Below, piece after piece: positions 12,767 to 15,484 of a stretch of 15,484 nucleotides of DNA. How positions within the stretch are numbered: position 1 is the first letter of the stretch; the number at the start of each line of letters is the position of its first letter. The stretch is from Lentisphaeria bacterium UBA1724 (lineage in GTDB: Bacteria; Verrucomicrobiota; Lentisphaeria; Oligosphaerales; Oligosphaeraceae), in NCBI GenBank assembly GCA_002315885.1, contig DCIO01000128.1, forward strand, positions 1-15,484, written 5' to 3'. A program made the translations under genes and the position numbers. Under the pieces are notes generated by a model. It made no database searches. It was not told where the DNA came from and saw only the letters and a list, made by a program, of their open reading frames with translations.

Positions 12767-14092
12767 ATGGGAGCATTTGATTACATAACAGGTGTCATTG
12801 CCCGTGGCGTGGAAGATGCGCAACCCATCGAAGTGAAGGGTCGTGTCATCCAGGTCATCGGCACCATCATCAAGGCGAATGTGCCTGGTGTCAAGGTGGG
12901 CGAGATGTGTATGCTGCGAAATCCCTGGGAAAACTATGAAGTTGCCGCGGAAGTCGTTGGCTTCACCAAAGACGCGGTCCTTTTGACCTCTTTGGGACAG
13001 ATGATCGGCATCTCCCCCTCCACCGAGGTCATCCCCACACGACGCGTCCACATGGTCCCCGTGGGGAAATCCCTTCTGGGTCGAGTCTTAGATGGTCTAG
13101 GGCGCCCCATGGATGTGGATGAAAAGGGCCCCTTGCGTCCCGACGCCTACTACCCCGTCTACGCGGATCCCCCATCGCCCCTGGAACGTACCATCATCAG
13201 CAAGCCCCTTCCCCTGGGTGTCCGAGCCCTGGATGGCATGCTCACCTGTGGGGAAGGACAGCGAATGGGCATTTTTGCCGCGGCAGGCGGTGGTAAGAGT
13301 ACACTCCTGGCGCAGATTGTCCGTAACACGCAAGCCGAAGTCACGGTCCTGGCATTGATTGGTGAACGTGGTCGCGAAGTCCGAGAATTTTTAGAGAAGG
13401 ACCTGGGTCCCGAAGGTCGTCGCAAATCCGTGGTGGTATGCTCCACTTCCGACCGTTCCGCCATGGAACGTCTGAAAGCCGCGTACGTGGCCACCTCCAT
13501 TGCGGAATATTTCCGCGACCAGGGCTCCCGCGTGCTTCTGCTCATGGACTCCGTCACGCGATTCGGCCGTGCCCAGCGCGAAATCGGTCTGGCGGCAGGG
13601 GAACCCCCCACCCGCCGTGGCTTCCCCCCCTCCGTCTTCTCCGAACTCCCCAAATTGATGGAGCGGGCGGGAAATTCCGCAAAGGGCTCCATCACTGCAC
13701 TTTACACCGTCCTGGTGGAAGGCGATGACATGACGGAACCCATCGCGGATGAAACACGCTCCATTCTGGACGGACACATCATCCTCTCACGAAAACTGGC
13801 ACAGCTCAACCACTACCCCGCCATCGACATCCTCCAGAGCATCTCACGTTGTCAGAATGCGATCATCAGCAAGGAACACAAACAAGCTGCGGCGAAATTG
13901 CGTGAGTTGCTGGCGAAATACGGCGAGGTGGAACTGCTCCTAAAGATCGGCGAATACCAGAAGGGCACCGATCCCGCCACAGACGAGGCAATTGCCAAGA
14001 ACCCGTCCGTCAATGAATTTCTGTGCCAGAAGCTCATGGAGAAGGACTCCTTCGAGGATACCATCCAAAAACTCATTGAGGGCGTTCGGTAA
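12767..14092 (+). CDS. sctN: SctN, T3SS ATPase
   Basis: SctN is the hexameric ATPase that strips chaperones and unfolds substrates. The 441-residue length is typical. Residues 1-90 form the N-terminal barrel. The Walker A loop is AAAGGGKST (171-179), with Ala in place of the usual first Gly. ALIGERGREVREF holds the catalytic glutamate, and VLLLMDSVTRFGRAQREIGL is the Walker B region. The signature GEPPTRRGFPPSVFSELPKL follows. The C-terminal helical domain includes HKQAAAKLRELLAKY. These features separate it from F1 beta subunits and place it in the T3SS/flagellar ATPase group. The secretin and needle context rules out FliI. Confidence 0.99.
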   Translation: MGAFDYITGVIARGVEDAQPIEVKGRVIQVIGTIIKANVPGVKVGEMCMLRNPWENYEVAAEVVGFTKDAVLLTSLGQMIGISPSTEVIPTRRVHMVPVGKSLLGRVLDGLGRPMDVDEKGPLRPDAYYPVYADPPSPLERTIISKPLPLGVRALDGMLTCGEGQRMGIFAAAGGGKSTLLAQIVRNTQAEVTVLALIGERGREVREFLEKDLGPEGRRKSVVVCSTSDRSAMERLKAAYVATSIAEYFRDQGSRVLLLMDSVTRFGRAQREIGLAAGEPPTRRGFPPSVFSELPKLMERAGNSAKGSITALYTVLVEGDDMTEPIADETRSILDGHIILSRKLAQLNHYPAIDILQSISRCQNAIISKEHKQAAAKLRELLAKYGEVELLLKIGEYQKGTDPATDEAIAKNPSVNEFLCQKLMEKDSFEDTIQKLIEGVR

Positions 14093-14095
14093 GTC

Positions 14096-14599
14096 ATGGG
14101 TTCCTACGCACTCCAAGACATGCTGCGCATTCGTACAATGCGTGAAGACCGCTCGGGCAAGCAGCTCGTAGTAGCGCGTCGCGAGCGTGATGTAGCCCAA
14201 GTCGAAGTCAATCGCTCTGAACAGAAACTGGAGGACTTTCGTTCCACGAAGGAGCTTCGTCGGAATCGACTCTATGATTCCGTAATGAAGCGCCTGGTGA
14301 AGCGAGAGACTCTGGAGAACCTCCGCGAGCGCGTCGCCAACATCGATGAACAGGAGCACCTCCTGGAAGTGGCCCTTGCCGACGCGGAGCACGTCCTGGA
14401 AACCAAGGAAGAGAATGCGGAGAAAGCCCGCATCCGTTACGTGGTAGACTCGAAAAACAAATCCAAAATCGAGATGCATCGCAGTACCTGGTTGGAAGAA
14501 GAGAAGAAAGCCCAGGAACACCAGGATGACAACGAGATGGAAGAATTTGCCGGCAATATACGAAAAATGACAAATGACGACTATGATGACTTCCAATAA
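14096..14599 (+). CDS. sctO: SctO, ATPase stalk coiled-coil protein
   Basis: SctO (YscO/FliJ-like) is the two-helix stalk that sits in the ATPase hexamer and contacts the export gate. The 167-residue protein is almost entirely charged coiled coil, for example REDRSGKQLVVARRERDVAQ and LVKRETLENLRERVANID, with a short break around ELRRNRLYDSVMK. It begins 3 nt after the sctN stop, the normal place for sctO. The last 17 nt overlap the next gene. Low sequence complexity limits identification by similarity alone; position and architecture carry the call. Confidence 0.9.
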   Translation: MGSYALQDMLRIRTMREDRSGKQLVVARRERDVAQVEVNRSEQKLEDFRSTKELRRNRLYDSVMKRLVKRETLENLRERVANIDEQEHLLEVALADAEHVLETKEENAEKARIRYVVDSKNKSKIEMHRSTWLEEEKKAQEHQDDNEMEEFAGNIRKMTNDDYDDFQ

Positions 14600-15484
14600 T
14601 CTCCTGGCCGTTCCTGTCGTAAATACAAACACAGATATGGCCGCACCTCAGGGTATCTCCCTGAATGACGGAAGGACCTCTTGCGGGCAGCCAATGCCCC
14701 CCGAGGCCACCATCCAGAGGTTCAAGGAGCTCATGGGGGAAACCATATCCGCTGAAGTCCCTGACAACAAGACAGTCCAGGGTGCCATTTCCGTCCTGGA
14801 AAAACAGATGGTCGCTGCGGGAATTATCACCATGATGCCGGAAATTCTGCAAGTCGGCCAACTGGATACCGTCCTCGAAGCCACTCCCGAAAACGCATCG
14901 TATCTGGCGTCTGTTGTAACGGACAGCACACAGCTTCCCGTCTTCCCCGAGACACCCGCGGTTCCGCAATCACAGCGCCAGGCACAGACTGTTGTTTCTG
15001 AGACGCCCACATTTCCGCCAGTACCGCAATCCCCAGTCACCGTAGTTGCCGTCGAGACGCCCACCGTTTCCCTGACGCAGACTCCAGCTGTCGCCGTTGC
15101 AGAAACACCTATTTTTCTGCAACAAGAGGTCAATCCCACTCCAGCGGTCGTTGCCCCCGCACACACTCCCGTCACACCACAACCACAACTTGCCCCTACA
15201 GTCGCCGCAGTTCCTGAAGCACCCGCCTCCCTGGGTGTGCTTCCTCTGCCAACGGGGGAATCATTCGTTCAGCCCCAACCGTTGACCGTGCCCGTCGCCA
15301 TCGCAGACGACATTCCCGTTGTACCACAGCAACCTGTACCAACCGACAACGTAGACGCCCCGGTTGTTTTCCTCCCTCTAACTACCCCTGCTGTTGAAGA
15401 ACCGCCATTAGCGACTCAGTCTATCGCGACTCCCCAGAGCAACGCGGAAGCCACCATCACAGCCCCCCTGCCTCAGGCGGCTCC
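14583..15484 (+). CDS. sctP: Probable SctP, needle-length ruler and specificity switch (3' end cut by window)
   Basis: A frame starting at ATG 14583 stays open to the last base, giving 300 visible residues. SctP measures needle length and switches substrate specificity. Its extended N-terminal ruler is usually Pro/Gln/Ala-rich, and its conserved globular switch domain lies at the C-terminus, which is outside the window. The visible part fits: a short helical N-terminal region (ATIQRFKELMGETI, then AISVLEKQMVAAGIITMM), then a long Pro/Thr/Val/Gln-rich stretch with little predicted order. Position after sctO is that of yscP. The start overlaps sctO by 17 nt; ATG 14586 and ATG 14637 are alternatives, and no Shine-Dalgarno helps decide. 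Without the C-terminal domain the call rests on position and composition. Confidence 0.8.
   Translation, partial: MMTSNNLLAVPVVNTNTDMAAPQGISLNDGRTSCGQPMPPEATIQRFKELMGETISAEVPDNKTVQGAISVLEKQMVAAGIITMMPEILQVGQLDTVLEATPENASYLASVVTDSTQLPVFPETPAVPQSQRQAQTVVSETPTFPPVPQSPVTVVAVETPTVSLTQTPAVAVAETPIFLQQEVNPTPAVVAPAHTPVTPQPQLAPTVAAVPEAPASLGVLPLPTGESFVQPQPLTVPVAIADDIPVVPQQPVPTDNVDAPVVFLPLTTPAVEEPPLATQSIATPQSNAEATITAPLPQAA
14949..15110 (+). repeat. sctP: Imperfect about 51-bp repeats encoding Glu-Thr-Pro units in SctP
   Basis: Glu-Thr-Pro recurs at residues 123-125, 140-142, 158-160 and 174-176, a spacing of 17, 18 and 16 residues. At DNA level GAGACGCCCAC is repeated exactly at 15000-15010 and 15054-15064. 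Further unspaced TP motifs follow to about residue 200. This looks like a decayed tandem duplication in the ruler region. Confidence 0.6.

Overview
The window holds most of a type III secretion system (T3SS) injectisome locus, with every supported gene on the + strand. Many neighbouring genes overlap or nearly abut (ATGA or TAATG junctions, gaps of 0-10 nt), which suggests one or a few long operons. The gene set is Ysc-like (Yersinia/Pseudomonas Ysc-Psc, with parallels to chlamydial Cds). It includes a secretin, a needle with dedicated YscE- and YscG-like chaperones, and probable YscX/YscY proteins. A secretin means a Gram-negative, double-membrane host. No rRNA or housekeeping marker is present, so taxonomy cannot be fixed. 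A PVC-type bacterium (Lentisphaerota, Verrucomicrobiota or Chlamydiota relative) is a guess from the mixed Ysc/Cds flavour and is low confidence.

Layout. 1-2195: the 3' part of sctC (outer-membrane secretin), translationally coupled to a 206-aa protein with AIM24-like C-terminal motifs. 2196-2410: a gene-free spacer with a nested inverted repeat, two different 7-bp tandem arrays and a G/C hairpin. 2411-7692: sctW (gatekeeper), a CesT-type chaperone, sctX, a STAS anti-anti-sigma protein, an RsbW-like anti-sigma ATPase, sctY and sctV (export gate). 7695-10149: sctD, yscE-like, a homopolymer-rich leader, sctF (needle), yscG-like. 10150-10248: a spacer with a hairpin. 10249-14599: sctI, sctJ, sctK, sctL, sctN, sctO. 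14583-15484: the 5' part of a proline-rich gene, most likely sctP, which runs off the window.

How it works together. SctC, SctD and SctJ are the outer- and inner-membrane rings. SctI is the inner rod and SctF the needle, kept soluble by the YscE/YscG pair. SctK, SctL, SctN and SctO are the cytoplasmic sorting and ATPase parts that feed SctV. SctP is the expected ruler and substrate-specificity switch. SctW with its chaperone gates secretion, and SctX/SctY act at SctV. SctQ, R, S, T, U, translocators and effectors are not in the window; the export-apparatus genes would be expected downstream of sctP.

The unusual parts are the STAS/anti-sigma pair sitting exactly between sctX and sctY, the AIM24-like protein coupled to the secretin, the repeat-rich spacer before sctW, and the run of homopolymers directly before the needle gene.
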